Shown: piece after piece, positions 44,072 to 52,655 of the stretch
Layout of the letters: each line of letters begins with the position of its first letter
How positions within the stretch are numbered: position 1 is the first letter of the stretch
Made by a program: the position numbers and the translations under genes
Notes under the pieces: generated by a model
Database searches by the model: none
Told to the model about the DNA's origin: nothing
The model's input: the letters and a program-made list of their open reading frames with translations, nothing else
Assembly: GCA_017409345.1 (NCBI GenBank)
Contig: JAFQSX010000031.1
Location: forward strand, 1 to 64,000
Origin: Muribaculaceae bacterium
GTDB taxonomy: Bacteria; Bacteroidota; Bacteroidia; Bacteroidales; Muribaculaceae
Direction: 5' to 3'
DNA: 64,000 bases

Positions 44072-44233
44072 GAATTATTTGTTGCTATCTACATCTGAGG
44101 CACCGCCAAGCGCCTTCGCACCGATAAGCATACAAATAATTCACACCCATAGGATATGAACTATCGGGAGATGCTTATTCTCGTGCTTAAAAATTGGCGG
44201 TTTTCAGATGTGAGAATAAGAGCCCAAAAGCTC
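44072..44233 (-). promoter_or_regulatory. foldable leader upstream of the HTH gene
   Basis: Several nested inverted repeats: GAATTATTTGT (44072-44082) with ACAAATAATTC (44132-44142); ACATCTGA and CCGCCAA (44091-44109) with TTGGCGG and TCAGATGT (44194-44211); ATAAGCAT (44124-44131) with ATGCTTAT (44171-44178). CTTATTCTC (44174-44182) can instead pair with GAGAATAAG (44212-44220), excluding the previous stem. GAGC/GCTC closes a small hairpin at 44220-44233. It matches no riboswitch class I know. Confidence 0.5.
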
Positions 44234-44325
44234 AAAATATCGTTATGTCGTTAATGTATAAATCTCTGTTTTGTAAAAAAGTTTATTAGTTAATGACTCA
44301 AGATTATTTGATAATTTATTAATTG

Positions 44326-44333
44326 CAAAGTTA
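44326..44333 (-). promoter_or_regulatory. candidate -7 element for the HTH gene leader
   Basis: Minus-strand TAACTTTG. A start point about 7 bases on would give a leader of roughly 258 bases spanning the inverted repeats. The -33 partner is not evident. Confidence 0.4.
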
Positions 44334-44370
44334 GTTATAATTCACGAGTTTACTAAAAATATCGTCAATC

Positions 44371-44781
44371 TTACTCTGATTTTTTGAGGAAGAAGATACG
44401 ATAAATGAAATTTTTATCAATGGTGAGGATGCATTGTTCGCCTTTTTGTTCAAAGGCTCGGGCAAGGGAGATGATATTGTCGTGTCCCGTGCCGGCGATA
44501 TCGGTGAGATATAGTTTATCACCACTGATGCGATATTTATAACGCAGGTCTCCCAGGTCGTTGCCTTGCCATGAGAGAGTGGAGTTTTGAGGGTGAAACT
44601 CTAATATCTCAATGTGAGTGGGTTCTTCTTGGGTTGCCATTTGACCATCTTGCCACAGTCCATAACGAATGAGTCGATAAGAAAAGCCTTCGTCGGCATC
44701 TTTGATACATGCGTTCCAATCTTGGGCAAATGACATGAGTGCCACAAACAAGAGAGATAGAGAGATAACAGCCTTTTTCAT
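44371..44781 (-). CDS. small exported protein of unknown family
   Basis: 136 residues with signal peptide MKKAVISLSLLFVALMSFAQ. The mature part looks like a small beta barrel of the lipocalin-like kind: FSYRLIRYGLWQDGQM, HIEILEFHPQNSTLSWQGND, YKYRISGDKLYLTD, ILTIDKNFIYRIFFLKK. Such exported lipocalin-like proteins are frequent in Bacteroidales; the ligand is unknown. It lies upstream of the HTH gene on the same strand. A minus-strand TACCTTTG at 44812-44805 is a candidate -7 box. Confidence 0.75.
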   Translation of the reverse strand: MKKAVISLSLLFVALMSFAQDWNACIKDADEGFSYRLIRYGLWQDGQMATQEEPTHIEILEFHPQNSTLSWQGNDLGDLRYKYRISGDKLYLTDIAGTGHDNIISLARAFEQKGEQCILTIDKNFIYRIFFLKKSE

Positions 44782-44884
44782 AATTGTTGAGATTTAGTTT
44801 GAGGCAAAGGTAAGTAAATAATTCATAATTTGTGGTTGATTGTGTGAAATTTAATATTGTTTTAGGATGGTAAAGGTTGATAAT

Positions 44885-44915
44885 TTTGTTGTTAGCGGCT
44901 TTTTGATTAATTTTG
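44885..44915 (+). promoter_or_regulatory. consensus promoter of the acyltransferase operon
   Basis: TTTG at 44885-44888, exactly 19 bases, TAATTTTG at 44908-44915, about 25 bases before the start codon. It probably drives the acyltransferase, sigma-54 activator, lptE and TPR genes together. Confidence 0.8.
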
Positions 44916-44939
44916 TGGTGATAATTATCATTGTATTAC

Positions 44940-45785
44940 ATGGATCAACAAGAAACACCTATAAAACGCACGGTTCTCGACTATAATGACATCTCACAGA
45001 TGGTGCCTTGGTTTAAGGGCAAGGAAAAGTTGGTGAATCGCTTGCTAAAATTTCTATCGGTCGATAAAGTGAATTGGATTCACGACCACAATTGCGACAC
45101 TCCGGGATATGAGTTTACAACCGGATTGTTGAAAGATCTTGACATAAAGTTGCGCATTGATAATGAGGAGGTGCTTGACAATCTCCCCGAAGGGGCGTTT
45201 ATCACAGTAAGTAATCACCCATTTGGAGCATTGGACGGTATCACTTTGATAAATCTCATAGGAAGCCGTCGTCCTCAATTTAAGGTGATGGTGAATATGG
45301 TGTTGAACTATATCAGCGCTATGCGACCCAATTTTATTGCAGTAGATGCTTTGGCTTCTGATGACCCCAAGAAGAAGGCGGTGTCAATGCAAGGCATAAA
45401 GAGTGCCATAATGCAAGTGCGTCGAGGTAATCCTATCGGATTTTTCCCTGCCGGTGCGGTGTCGAAAGTTAATATCAAGGGACAACTTGAAGATCGCGAT
45501 TGGCAACCCACAATAGTTAGACTCATTCAACAAATGAAAGTTCCCGTGATACCAATCTATTTCCATGGTAGCAATAGTTGGTGGTTCAACTTCTTGGGAG
45601 TGGTGTGCTGGCAATTGCGCACATTGCGTCTTCCAGCCGAAGTGTTCCGCAAAAAAGGAGCCACACTACATATTTCAGTGGGAAATCCCATCTCGGTCGA
45701 AGAGCAAATGCAACACTCCGGCACAGTAGAGGAATTAGGACAGTTTCTTAAAGATAAAACATACGAATTACGCAAATGCAAATAA
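44940..45785 (+). CDS. PlsC-like lysophospholipid acyltransferase
   Basis: 281 residues from the ATG at 44940 (MDQQETPIKRTVLDY). The acyltransferase signature is VSNHPFGALDGI, an NHxxxxxD variant of HxxxxD with His and Asp preserved. The second block is IGFFPAGAVSKV and the third VIPIYFHGSNS. It is peripheral to the inner membrane and transfers an acyl chain to a phospholipid or glycerolipid; hemolysin-like members of the family in Bacteroidetes are linked to ornithine or other aminolipids. It overlaps the regulator gene by 10 bases, suggesting coupled translation. Confidence 0.87.
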   Translation: MDQQETPIKRTVLDYNDISQMVPWFKGKEKLVNRLLKFLSVDKVNWIHDHNCDTPGYEFTTGLLKDLDIKLRIDNEEVLDNLPEGAFITVSNHPFGALDGITLINLIGSRRPQFKVMVNMVLNYISAMRPNFIAVDALASDDPKKKAVSMQGIKSAIMQVRRGNPIGFFPAGAVSKVNIKGQLEDRDWQPTIVRLIQQMKVPVIPIYFHGSNSWWFNFLGVVCWQLRTLRLPAEVFRKKGATLHISVGNPISVEEQMQHSGTVEELGQFLKDKTYELRKCK

Positions 45786-47005
45786 ATCCGGCCGAAATAT
45801 CACCTGAAGTGCATCAAGCCAAGATGCGATTTGGAATAGTGGGGAATGCTCCGGCATTAATCGCGGCAGTGTCGCGAGCCATTCAAGTAGCCCCTATCGA
45901 TTTATCGGTGCTCATTACCGGTGAGAGTGGTAGTGGTAAGGAGTTTTTTCCACAGATAATTCATTCATTCAGTGCTCGTAAGCACAATAAGTATATCGCC
46001 GTGAACTGTGGTGCAATACCCGAAGGAACAATCGATTCGGAGCTCTTTGGGCATGAAAAGGGAGCATTTACCGGAGCCGTTTCTTCTCGAAAAGGATACT
46101 TTGAAGAGGCTGATGGTGGCACTATATTTCTTGATGAAGTAGCCGAATTGCCATCAACAACACAAGCCCGATTATTGCGTGTGCTTGAGAGTGGCGAGTT
46201 TCTTAAGGTGGGTTCTTCTACGGTGCAGAAAACGAATATCCGCATCGTTGCAGCCACTAATGTTGATTTGATAAAAGCGGTAGAGGAAGGGCGTTTTCGT
46301 GAGGACCTATATTATCGCTTGTCAACGGTGTTGATAACAATACCACCATTGCGCGACCGTGGGAATGATATCGCCTTGTTGGCACGTAAATTTGCCTCGG
46401 ATTTTGCTGAAAAATATCGTACGCCGGCAATCCAGTTTGATGACTCGGCACGCCGATTGATGATGCAATATCGATGGCCGGGAAATGTGCGCCAACTAAA
46501 GAATGTAGTAGAGCAGATTGCGTTGTTTGAGGCCGGAAGCCAAGTAGCAGCCGAAGATATTGAAGCATATATACCTCAAAATGCCACAATTTATTCTCCG
46601 GTAGTGACTTCGCAAGGCAAGACTTCGTTACACTCTTATGATGATGAGCGAGAGATGTTGTTTAATATGATATTTCGATTGCAACGCGAGATTGAAGCGC
46701 TTAAAGCCTTGGTAACAGGAGCCTCCACAGGAGCGCCTCAACTTCTTGATGCTCACCATGGTGCATCCTCTATAATTAAGCGCCCGGCTTTTGATGGAGG
46801 AGTGTTGCAAGTTGATGATGACTCAAATGAAGTGCGCGAGGTAGAGAGTCAAGAGGTGTCGTCAATGACACTTGAAGATACTGAACGCGAAACGATTCGC
46901 CGTTCACTTGAACGAAATGGAGGCCGACGTAAAGCAACTGCTCAAGAATTACAAATTTCGGAACGAACTCTTTATCGCAAGATAAGAGAGTATGGTTTAG
47001 AATAA
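45776..47005 (+). CDS. sigma-54-dependent transcriptional activator
   Basis: 409 residues. There is no N-terminal receiver; a short start leads straight into the AAA+ domain: Walker A ITGESGSGKEFFPQ, the sigma-54 contact loop KGAFTGAVSSRKG, Walker B GGTIFLDEVAELP, the arginine region LYYRLSTVLITIPPLRDRG. The C-terminal Fis-type HTH is RRKATAQELQISERTLYRKI. A glutamine- and serine-rich linker of about 100 residues separates the parts. It opens sigma-54 promoters with ATP. Lacking a sensory domain, it may be constitutive or controlled by level or a partner. Confidence 0.93.
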   Translation: MQINPAEISPEVHQAKMRFGIVGNAPALIAAVSRAIQVAPIDLSVLITGESGSGKEFFPQIIHSFSARKHNKYIAVNCGAIPEGTIDSELFGHEKGAFTGAVSSRKGYFEEADGGTIFLDEVAELPSTTQARLLRVLESGEFLKVGSSTVQKTNIRIVAATNVDLIKAVEEGRFREDLYYRLSTVLITIPPLRDRGNDIALLARKFASDFAEKYRTPAIQFDDSARRLMMQYRWPGNVRQLKNVVEQIALFEAGSQVAAEDIEAYIPQNATIYSPVVTSQGKTSLHSYDDEREMLFNMIFRLQREIEALKALVTGASTGAPQLLDAHHGASSIIKRPAFDGGVLQVDDDSNEVREVESQEVSSMTLEDTERETIRRSLERNGGRRKATAQELQISERTLYRKIREYGLE

Positions 47006-47017
47006 AATATTAAGATA

Positions 47018-47536
47018 ATGAGCAAATCAGTGTTACTAAAAATATTTTTGGTGCTTGCTATGGTTACAACATGGCAAGGTTGTAGCATCAGTTATAAATT
47101 TAATGGGGCCGCACTTGATTATAATGTTTATAAAACAATTCATGTGTCGGAATTTCCTATTAGAGCGGCATTGGTATATCCACCATTGCAACAAACATTT
47201 GAAAACGAATTGCTCGATTATATTACTCGTAACACTCGTTTGCGCACGGTTGACGGCTCGTCCGACCTTGAACTATCGGGCGAGATAACAGGTTATAACC
47301 TTTCGCCACAAGCAGTTACCGAAGATGCTTATGCATCAAAAACTCGCTTGACGATAACCGTTAGAATTAAATATACCGATAATAAAGCCGAAGGTAAAGA
47401 TATTGACCAGACATTCTCGGCCTATCGTGACTTTGATAGTTCGGAAATGTTGACCGATGTTCAAGACGAATTGTGTCAACAGATTTCAAAGGAATTAGTT
47501 GACTTGATATTTAATGCCACATTGGGTAATTGGTAA
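47018..47536 (+). CDS. lptE: LptE-type LPS-assembly lipoprotein
   Basis: 172 residues. The lipoprotein signal has lipobox TWQGC (Cys at 22). The family pattern is YKFNGAALDYNVYKTIHVSE, then FENELLDYITRNTRLRTVDG, DLELSGEITGYNLSP and LTITVRIKYTDN. It plugs the LptD barrel that places lipopolysaccharide in the outer membrane. The order sigma-54 activator, lptE, TPR gene, secG is usual in Bacteroidales. Confidence 0.88.
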   Translation: MSKSVLLKIFLVLAMVTTWQGCSISYKFNGAALDYNVYKTIHVSEFPIRAALVYPPLQQTFENELLDYITRNTRLRTVDGSSDLELSGEITGYNLSPQAVTEDAYASKTRLTITVRIKYTDNKAEGKDIDQTFSAYRDFDSSEMLTDVQDELCQQISKELVDLIFNATLGNW

Positions 47537-47550
47537 TTATTATTTAGAGA

Positions 47551-48348
47551 ATGACATTGCAAGAAACCATATCATCACTATTGGATAATGACCAGATGGA
47601 AGTTGACCCACAATGGGTTGAGGAAATCGGTGAAAAATATCCATATTTTACATTGCCTATGTCGTTGTTGCTTCGTCGCAATAACTCTATCGGTGGCGAA
47701 GTGAAAGAAAAGATGGTGCAACGGTTGGCATTAAATACTGCCGATCGCGATTCATTGTCGATGGTTGTAGGTCCTGATGGTGATTTGTGGGCTCATTTTT
47801 ATCCTCTTGATGAGCGTAAACAAACGGTTTCAACCAATGAAGCAATAGATACATTTCTTGATAATTATGGTTCAGGTAGTGCCAAAGAAGAAGCATTGCT
47901 TGAGCGATTGATATTTAACCCCACTCCCGATTATGCTCAATTATTGGCAGAAGAGGAGGAACGAAGTGTGCCTAAACATGAAGATCTCTCGGCTCGTGAT
48001 TCTCAAGATGCATTAATCAATGCGTTTATTATTAAGAGCAGAGAACAACAAGGTCATTTCCCTGCAATAAGTGAAGATCTTATCGCCGAGCCTAAACCGG
48101 TAGAACAAACACCGGATACGACTCCGGTTTCATCGCCCGAAGTGTCGGCCGATGACTCAATGTTGAGTGAGAGTTTGGCGAAAATTTACATAAAACAACG
48201 AAAATATTCTAAGGCTTACGAAATTATACGCAATTTAAGTTTGAATTTTCCAGAAAAAAGTATTTACTTTGCAGACCAATTGCGTTTTTTGCAGAAATTA
48301 ATCATAAATCAACGCTATATTGACCAAAATAAAGCAAAAAAAGGTTAA
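47551..48348 (+). CDS. TPR-like protein between lptE and secG
   Basis: 265 residues, cytoplasmic by composition (no signal). The N-terminal 110 residues hold helices of unknown type. A Pro/Ser/Thr-rich linker (about 180-210) follows. The C-terminal 50 residues fit one TPR-like helical hairpin (LAKIYIKQRKYSKAYEIIRN, LNFPEKSIYFADQLRFLQK). Proteins of this shape stand at this position in many Bacteroidales; the function is not known. It is probably part of the same transcript, 14 bases after lptE. Confidence 0.78.
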   Translation: MTLQETISSLLDNDQMEVDPQWVEEIGEKYPYFTLPMSLLLRRNNSIGGEVKEKMVQRLALNTADRDSLSMVVGPDGDLWAHFYPLDERKQTVSTNEAIDTFLDNYGSGSAKEEALLERLIFNPTPDYAQLLAEEEERSVPKHEDLSARDSQDALINAFIIKSREQQGHFPAISEDLIAEPKPVEQTPDTTPVSSPEVSADDSMLSESLAKIYIKQRKYSKAYEIIRNLSLNFPEKSIYFADQLRFLQKLIINQRYIDQNKAKKG

Positions 48349-48399
48349 TTGATGCCGAAGGCAGTTATTAAAGAATAAAAAATTAAACAACATTTTAAT

Positions 48400-48768
48400 A
48401 TGGACATTTTAATTATTGTATTATCAGTTATTGTATCAATCCTTTTGATTGGGGTAGTGCTTATTCAAAAATCTAAAGGTGGAGGTCTTTCATCAACTTT
48501 TGCCGGCTCAAACCAAATTATGGGTGTGCGTCGCACAAACGATTTCATTGAAAAAGCAACATGGACTCTTGCATCAATCATTTGTGTATTGGCTATCGCA
48601 TCGGCTTTCTTCATGAAAGACATGAACCAAAGCAGCGATTCGCTTAAAACACTTAACCATGTAACCGCTCCTGTTGAAGCAACAGGTCAATATGGTACAG
48701 ACAACGCAGCAAAACCAGCTGCAACAGAGGCGCAACCCGCTCAACAACCAGCAGCACCTCAACAATAA
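48400..48768 (+). CDS. secG: protein translocase subunit SecG
   Basis: 122 residues. Two membrane helices (LIIVLSVIVSILLIGVVLI and ATWTLASIICVLAIASAFF) flank the conserved cytoplasmic loop QKSKGGGLSSTFAGSNQIMG. A Pro/Ala/Gln-rich tail of about 35 residues follows, as in many Bacteroidetes SecG proteins. It helps SecYEG export proteins. A GGGAG/CTCCC hairpin at 48818-48839 may end the transcript, though its T run is weak. Confidence 0.93.
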   Translation: MDILIIVLSVIVSILLIGVVLIQKSKGGGLSSTFAGSNQIMGVRRTNDFIEKATWTLASIICVLAIASAFFMKDMNQSSDSLKTLNHVTAPVEATGQYGTDNAAKPAATEAQPAQQPAAPQQ

Positions 48769-48862
48769 GAGTCGCTCCCACAATAGTGGGTTTGATACAA
48801 TCAAGAAAAATATATAGGGAGTGTCACATGATGCTCCCTTAAGTCGTTAAGTGGATATAAGA

Positions 48863-49408
48863 ATGAGAGTTGCTGTATTTTGTTCTTCACGCGAAAATAT
48901 CAATGAGCTATATAAAGAGTCGGCTCAAATCGTGGGTCAATGGATTGGCTCACATGGTGCGACATTGATATATGGAGGAGTAGATAAAGGATTGATGCGC
49001 ATTGTGTCATCGGCCGTAAAAGAGACTGGTGGACGCACTGTGGGCATAGTGCCGATTACTCGTTTGGAAGTGAGAAATGTATTTGATGATGAATTGATAC
49101 AAGCACGAGATTTAAATGAACGAAAAGCAAAGATGCTATCGTTGAGTGACGTTTTTGTCGTGTTGCCCGGTGGGTATGGCACTCTTGATGAGTTTATCTC
49201 AATATTTACCTCACTTGCATTTGCCGATAATAAGACCAAGCAAATAATCCTTCTCAATCAGAATCATCTATTTGATAATACATTGGAACAAATCAAGGTG
49301 ATGATTCAAGAACGCTTGATGGAACAAGAATTGATGTGGAGAGTGAAAGTCGCCTCTACGCCACAAGAATGTTGCAACATCCTTGATGAATTAAATATAA
49401 CCCAATAA
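48863..49408 (+). CDS. LOG-family (TIGR00730) protein
   Basis: 181 residues from the ATG at 48863; an in-frame GTG at 48851 precedes it. The family marks are VAVFCSSR at the start, YGGVDKGLMR, and the nucleotide-binding PGGYGTLDE with ARDLNERKAKML. Relatives release cytokinin-type adenines from nucleoside monophosphates or act as nucleotide 5'-monophosphate nucleosidases (PpnN/LOG). Confidence 0.92.
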   Translation: MRVAVFCSSRENINELYKESAQIVGQWIGSHGATLIYGGVDKGLMRIVSSAVKETGGRTVGIVPITRLEVRNVFDDELIQARDLNERKAKMLSLSDVFVVLPGGYGTLDEFISIFTSLAFADNKTKQIILLNQNHLFDNTLEQIKVMIQERLMEQELMWRVKVASTPQECCNILDELNITQ

Positions 49409-49420
49409 ATTACCGTGAAA

Positions 49421-49981
49421 ATGAAAAAGAGTATAATCTATACATGCACCGGTGATGCCGGCACCACATCGCTTGTGGGGGGTAAACGAGTGAAGAAAAA
49501 CGATATTCGCATCGAGGCTTATGGCACAGTTGATGAATTGAGCGCTCATGTGGGAATGTTATCATCGTATGATTATAAATTATCACAAGAGGAAATAATA
49601 ACCTTTGTTCAGAATAAGTTATTTAACATCGGGGCTTATCTTGCTACAGAGTCTAATGAAGGAGAAACTCCGTCGGTATGGGGACTTAATGACTCCGACA
49701 TTGAACGATTGGAAAAAGCAATTGACGAGGTCGATAGTCAGTTGCCTAAATTAAAAAGTTTTGTCTTGCCGGGAGGAGCATTAGCCTCATCAATGGCACA
49801 AGTTGCTCGCACGGTGTGTCGGCGATGTGAGCGACGCATTATTGACTTGAGCGAAACGACCTATATCGACCCAAATGTGTTGAAATTTATCAACCGATTA
49901 AGCGATTATTTGTTTGTTTTGGCTCGATTTATCAATATTTCTTCCGATATAGAAGAAAAATATTGGAATAAAGATTGTTAG
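49421..49981 (+). CDS. ATP:cob(I)alamin adenosyltransferase (PduO type)
   Basis: 186 residues from the ATG at 49421 (MKKSIIYTCTGDAGTTSL). The ATP-binding N-terminus is CTGDAGTTSLVGGKRVKKND, where the usual K/R-rich form TGDxGxT is kept. Later blocks are EAYGTVDELSAHVGML, FVLPGGALASSMAQVARTVC, RRCERRIIDL and INRLSDYLFVLAR. It makes adenosylcobalamin, needed for methylmalonyl-CoA mutase in Bacteroidales propionate production. Its end contains the promoter of the next gene. Confidence 0.94.
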   Translation: MKKSIIYTCTGDAGTTSLVGGKRVKKNDIRIEAYGTVDELSAHVGMLSSYDYKLSQEEIITFVQNKLFNIGAYLATESNEGETPSVWGLNDSDIERLEKAIDEVDSQLPKLKSFVLPGGALASSMAQVARTVCRRCERRIIDLSETTYIDPNVLKFINRLSDYLFVLARFINISSDIEEKYWNKDC

Positions 49982-50004
49982 TTATAAGAAAATGACTAAT
50001 TTTG
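49975..50004 (+). promoter_or_regulatory. consensus promoter of the DUF2795 gene
   Basis: TTG at 49975-49977, 19 bases, TAATTTTG at 49997-50004. The -33 box lies inside the last codons of the adenosyltransferase gene. Confidence 0.75.
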
Positions 50005-50046
50005 CGGCACTTTTCTAATAACAATAACCACAAAATATAAATCACT

Positions 50047-50268
50047 ATGTATTGGACACTTGAATTAGCATCAAAACTCGAAGACGCTCCATGGCCTGCA
50101 ACAAAGGAAGAACTCATAGACTATGCAATGCGTTCGGGAGCACCTCTTGAAGTAATTGAAAACCTTCAAGAAATGGAAGATGAGGGCGAAACATACGAAT
50201 GTATCGAAGATATTTGGCCCGACTATCCTAGCAAAGAAGATTTCTTCTTCAACGAAGATGAATATTAA
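50047..50268 (+). CDS. DUF2795 protein
   Basis: 73 residues, the whole family domain. The order is MYWTLELASKLEDAPWPATK, EELIDYAMRSGAPLEVIENL and the acidic end EDIWPDYPSKEDFFFNEDEY. It is small, acidic and conserved in Bacteroidetes. The function is unknown. It has its own promoter and terminator and so is probably well expressed. Confidence 0.9.
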   Translation: MYWTLELASKLEDAPWPATKEELIDYAMRSGAPLEVIENLQEMEDEGETYECIEDIWPDYPSKEDFFFNEDEY

Positions 50269-50300
50269 TCGACAACTTTAATAAAGGTTTGAAGATATAA

Positions 50301-50337
50301 AAACGATTGATTGCATTGGCTTTCAATCGTTTTTTTA
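50301..50337 (+). terminator. terminator of the DUF2795 gene
   Basis: AAACGATTGA / TCAATCGTTT, 10 bp with a 12-base loop, then TTTTT. Confidence 0.88.
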
Positions 50338-50425
50338 TATTTTAATGTCAAAATAGAATGAGTAAAAGAAAATATTTTATGGACAGCGATAATTTATAAT
50401 TGTGATAAATAAATTTTTCTATATT

Positions 50426-50455
50426 TTTGTTTGGTTAAAATTATTACTATCTTTG
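50426..50455 (+). promoter_or_regulatory. upstream promoter before the glycan locus
   Basis: TTTG at 50426-50429, 18 bases, TATCTTTG at 50448-50455. It would give a leader of over 300 bases. Confidence 0.6.
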
Positions 50456-50772
50456 TGATAGAAAATAAAGAAATAATGTAATAATAGTTGTTTTATAGAT
50501 AATTGTGTAAATGTGAGTGGACTGTCGTGATGACAATCTGCTCATTGTTTTTTTGAATATTAAGAGCTATTCATGAGAGGATGAGTATGAGTCATTATTA
50601 TTCTTTTGTCCATCTTGCTTTTTTGAGATGTAATTTTACAAATGATTTGTGATAAGTAATCATATTTTTAATGCGCAAATTGCTAAAGAAGGAAATTTAA
50701 ACTATTTTTGCAGGATAGTTTATTTAGTAATGTCTAGTTATTAAAATATAATTGTAGAAATAAATAGATACT
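50456..50772 (+). promoter_or_regulatory. AT-rich leader with a second promoter
   Basis: No supported gene lies here. A short frame (MSMSHYYSFVHLAFLRC, starting near 50581) is unconvincing. A second promoter, TTG at 50680-50682, 20 bases, TATTTTTG at 50703-50710, lies 63 bases before the acyltransferase start. Confidence 0.5.
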
Positions 50773-51651
50773 ATGATATATTTGATATCATTTTTAATGA
50801 AAATTTTATCAAGTATCCCTTTTGGGATATTATATATATTATCGGATGGAATATACTATCTATTGTATTATGTCGTACGATATCGACGTCGCATAGTGCG
50901 AAAGAACTTGGTCGAATCATTCCCTGAAAAAAGTGAACAAGAGATTGTAGTGATAGAGAAAAAATTTTACCATTTTTTTACTGATAATATTTTAGAAAGT
51001 CTAAAAATGACAACAATCTCACCCAAAGAGATTAGTCGTCGAATGAAATTTAAAAATTTAGAGGCAGTAAACAGCGTAATGAAGAAAGGGAAGTTTATTG
51101 CTCTTTATATGGGACATTATGGTAATTGGGAATGGGTGTCTTCATTACCTTTGCACATGGAAAAAGGCACAATTGGTGTTCAGATATATCATGAGTTGCG
51201 TAATAAGAATATGAATAAACTAGTGTTACGTAATCGTGGGCGTATGGGTGCCATAAATGTGGAGATGCGTCAAACAGTGCGTTACATTAAAGAGATGGTG
51301 TCATCTAATAAGGTCGGAGCAGTAGGATTTATTGCCGATCAATCACCTAAAAAGCGAGAGGTGCGCCATTTTTTACCATTTCTACATCACAATATCCCGG
51401 TGCTAACCGGAACGGAAAAAATTATAAAGCATTTTGGATTTGAAGCATGGTTCCTTGATGTGAAACGAGTGAAACGCGGTTATTATGAGACCGAATTTGT
51501 AAAGATGCACGATGATCCACAATCACTGCCCGATTTTGAACTGACAGCATTATACTATAAAATGTTGGAGGAAATGATTAAAAGCCGTCCAGAGTTGTAT
51601 CTATGGTCTCACAATAGGTTTAAACATGCAATAGAATTAAAAGAAGAATAG
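50773..51651 (+). CDS. LpxL/HtrB-like lipid A acyltransferase
   Basis: 292 residues. An N-terminal membrane helix (MIYLISFLMKILSSIPFGIL) is followed by YRRRIVRKNLVESFPEKSEQ. The acyltransferase block IALYMGHYGNWEWVSSLP holds His and the conserved GNWE, then VGFIADQSPKKREVRHFLPF. It is inner-membrane, adding a secondary acyl chain to lipid A; the family is clear, the acceptor is inferred. It is the first gene of the plus-strand glycan operon. Confidence 0.9.
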   Translation: MIYLISFLMKILSSIPFGILYILSDGIYYLLYYVVRYRRRIVRKNLVESFPEKSEQEIVVIEKKFYHFFTDNILESLKMTTISPKEISRRMKFKNLEAVNSVMKKGKFIALYMGHYGNWEWVSSLPLHMEKGTIGVQIYHELRNKNMNKLVLRNRGRMGAINVEMRQTVRYIKEMVSSNKVGAVGFIADQSPKKREVRHFLPFLHHNIPVLTGTEKIIKHFGFEAWFLDVKRVKRGYYETEFVKMHDDPQSLPDFELTALYYKMLEEMIKSRPELYLWSHNRFKHAIELKEE

Positions 51652-51662
51652 AGCCTTTAAAT

Positions 51663-52655
51663 ATGGATATAGATTTTGTAATTACATGGGTTGATATGGA
51701 AGACCCAAAATGGAAAACTGAATTTGCGAAGTATTCCAATAAGAAAGAGAATGAGAAAAATGGTGTATCTGAGGCTCGTTTTCGCGATTATGGTTTTTTG
51801 AGATACTGGTTTCGAGGAGTGGAAAAGTTTGCTCCATGGGTGCGAAAAATACATTTTGTGACAAGTGGTCAGAAACCGGATTGGCTTGATGAAAATAATC
51901 CCAAAATAAATATTGTTAATCACAAAGACTATATTCCTCAACAGTTTTTGCCCACATATAACTCTGTAGTAATAGAGCGATATCTGCATAAAATTCCTGA
52001 TTTGGCAGAGCATTTTGTCTATTTCAATGATGATTTCTATATTATAAATAAAATAAGTCCGGAACGTTTTTTTAAGAATGGTTTGCCATGTGATATTGCT
52101 GTATTTCAATATAATCCATCATGGTCGCAGTGGTATAAGAGGATTAAGAATAATATCAGAATAATCAATCAGCATTTTGATAAAAAAGAGGTGATGGCAA
52201 GTAACCGTGATAAGTGGTTTCATGAAAGTTATGGCTCAAAAGCAAGATTGAATTATATATTGAAACCTTATGGAAAATTCATCACATTGCGCACACCTCA
52301 TAATGCCCAACCATATTTAAAAAGAACATTTAAGGATGTGTGGGCTGTTGCCGAAAAGGAATTGACCGAGACCTCGGTCAATCGATTTAGAGCAGTAACT
52401 GACTATACGCCTGAACTATTCAGGACATGGCAGATATGCAGTGGCAATTTTGAGCCATATAATACATACAAGGACACTAAAATGTTCCCGCTCATGATTA
52501 GGTCTAAACAAGCCGTAAGGGCTATTTATGAGCAATCATATTCATTGATTTGCTTGAATGACAATGTGCGAATACGCAATTATGAGCAAGTGATGGAAAA
52601 TATAAAGAACGCATTTGAATCAATATTGCCTGAAAAATCAAGTTTTGAATTATGA
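51663..52655 (+). CDS. Stealth-family phosphosugar transferase, plus-strand copy
   Basis: 330 residues. Stealth conserved region 1 starts at once (DIDFVITWVDMEDPKW), region 2 contains FRDYGFLRYWFRGVEKFAPW and IHFVTSGQKPDWL, and further on HFVYFNDDFYIINKISPERF gives the acidic motif. HNAQPYLKRTFKDVW matches region 3. Stealth proteins transfer hexose-1-phosphate to build capsular or surface phospho-glycans. It overlaps the next gene as ATGA. Confidence 0.88.
   Translation: MDIDFVITWVDMEDPKWKTEFAKYSNKKENEKNGVSEARFRDYGFLRYWFRGVEKFAPWVRKIHFVTSGQKPDWLDENNPKINIVNHKDYIPQQFLPTYNSVVIERYLHKIPDLAEHFVYFNDDFYIINKISPERFFKNGLPCDIAVFQYNPSWSQWYKRIKNNIRIINQHFDKKEVMASNRDKWFHESYGSKARLNYILKPYGKFITLRTPHNAQPYLKRTFKDVWAVAEKELTETSVNRFRAVTDYTPELFRTWQICSGNFEPYNTYKDTKMFPLMIRSKQAVRAIYEQSYSLICLNDNVRIRNYEQVMENIKNAFESILPEKSSFEL

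Noticed and set aside
51657..52109. minus-strand frame of 150 codons opposite the Stealth gene
   Set aside because: Ile/Phe-rich antisense shadow of a conserved coding region.
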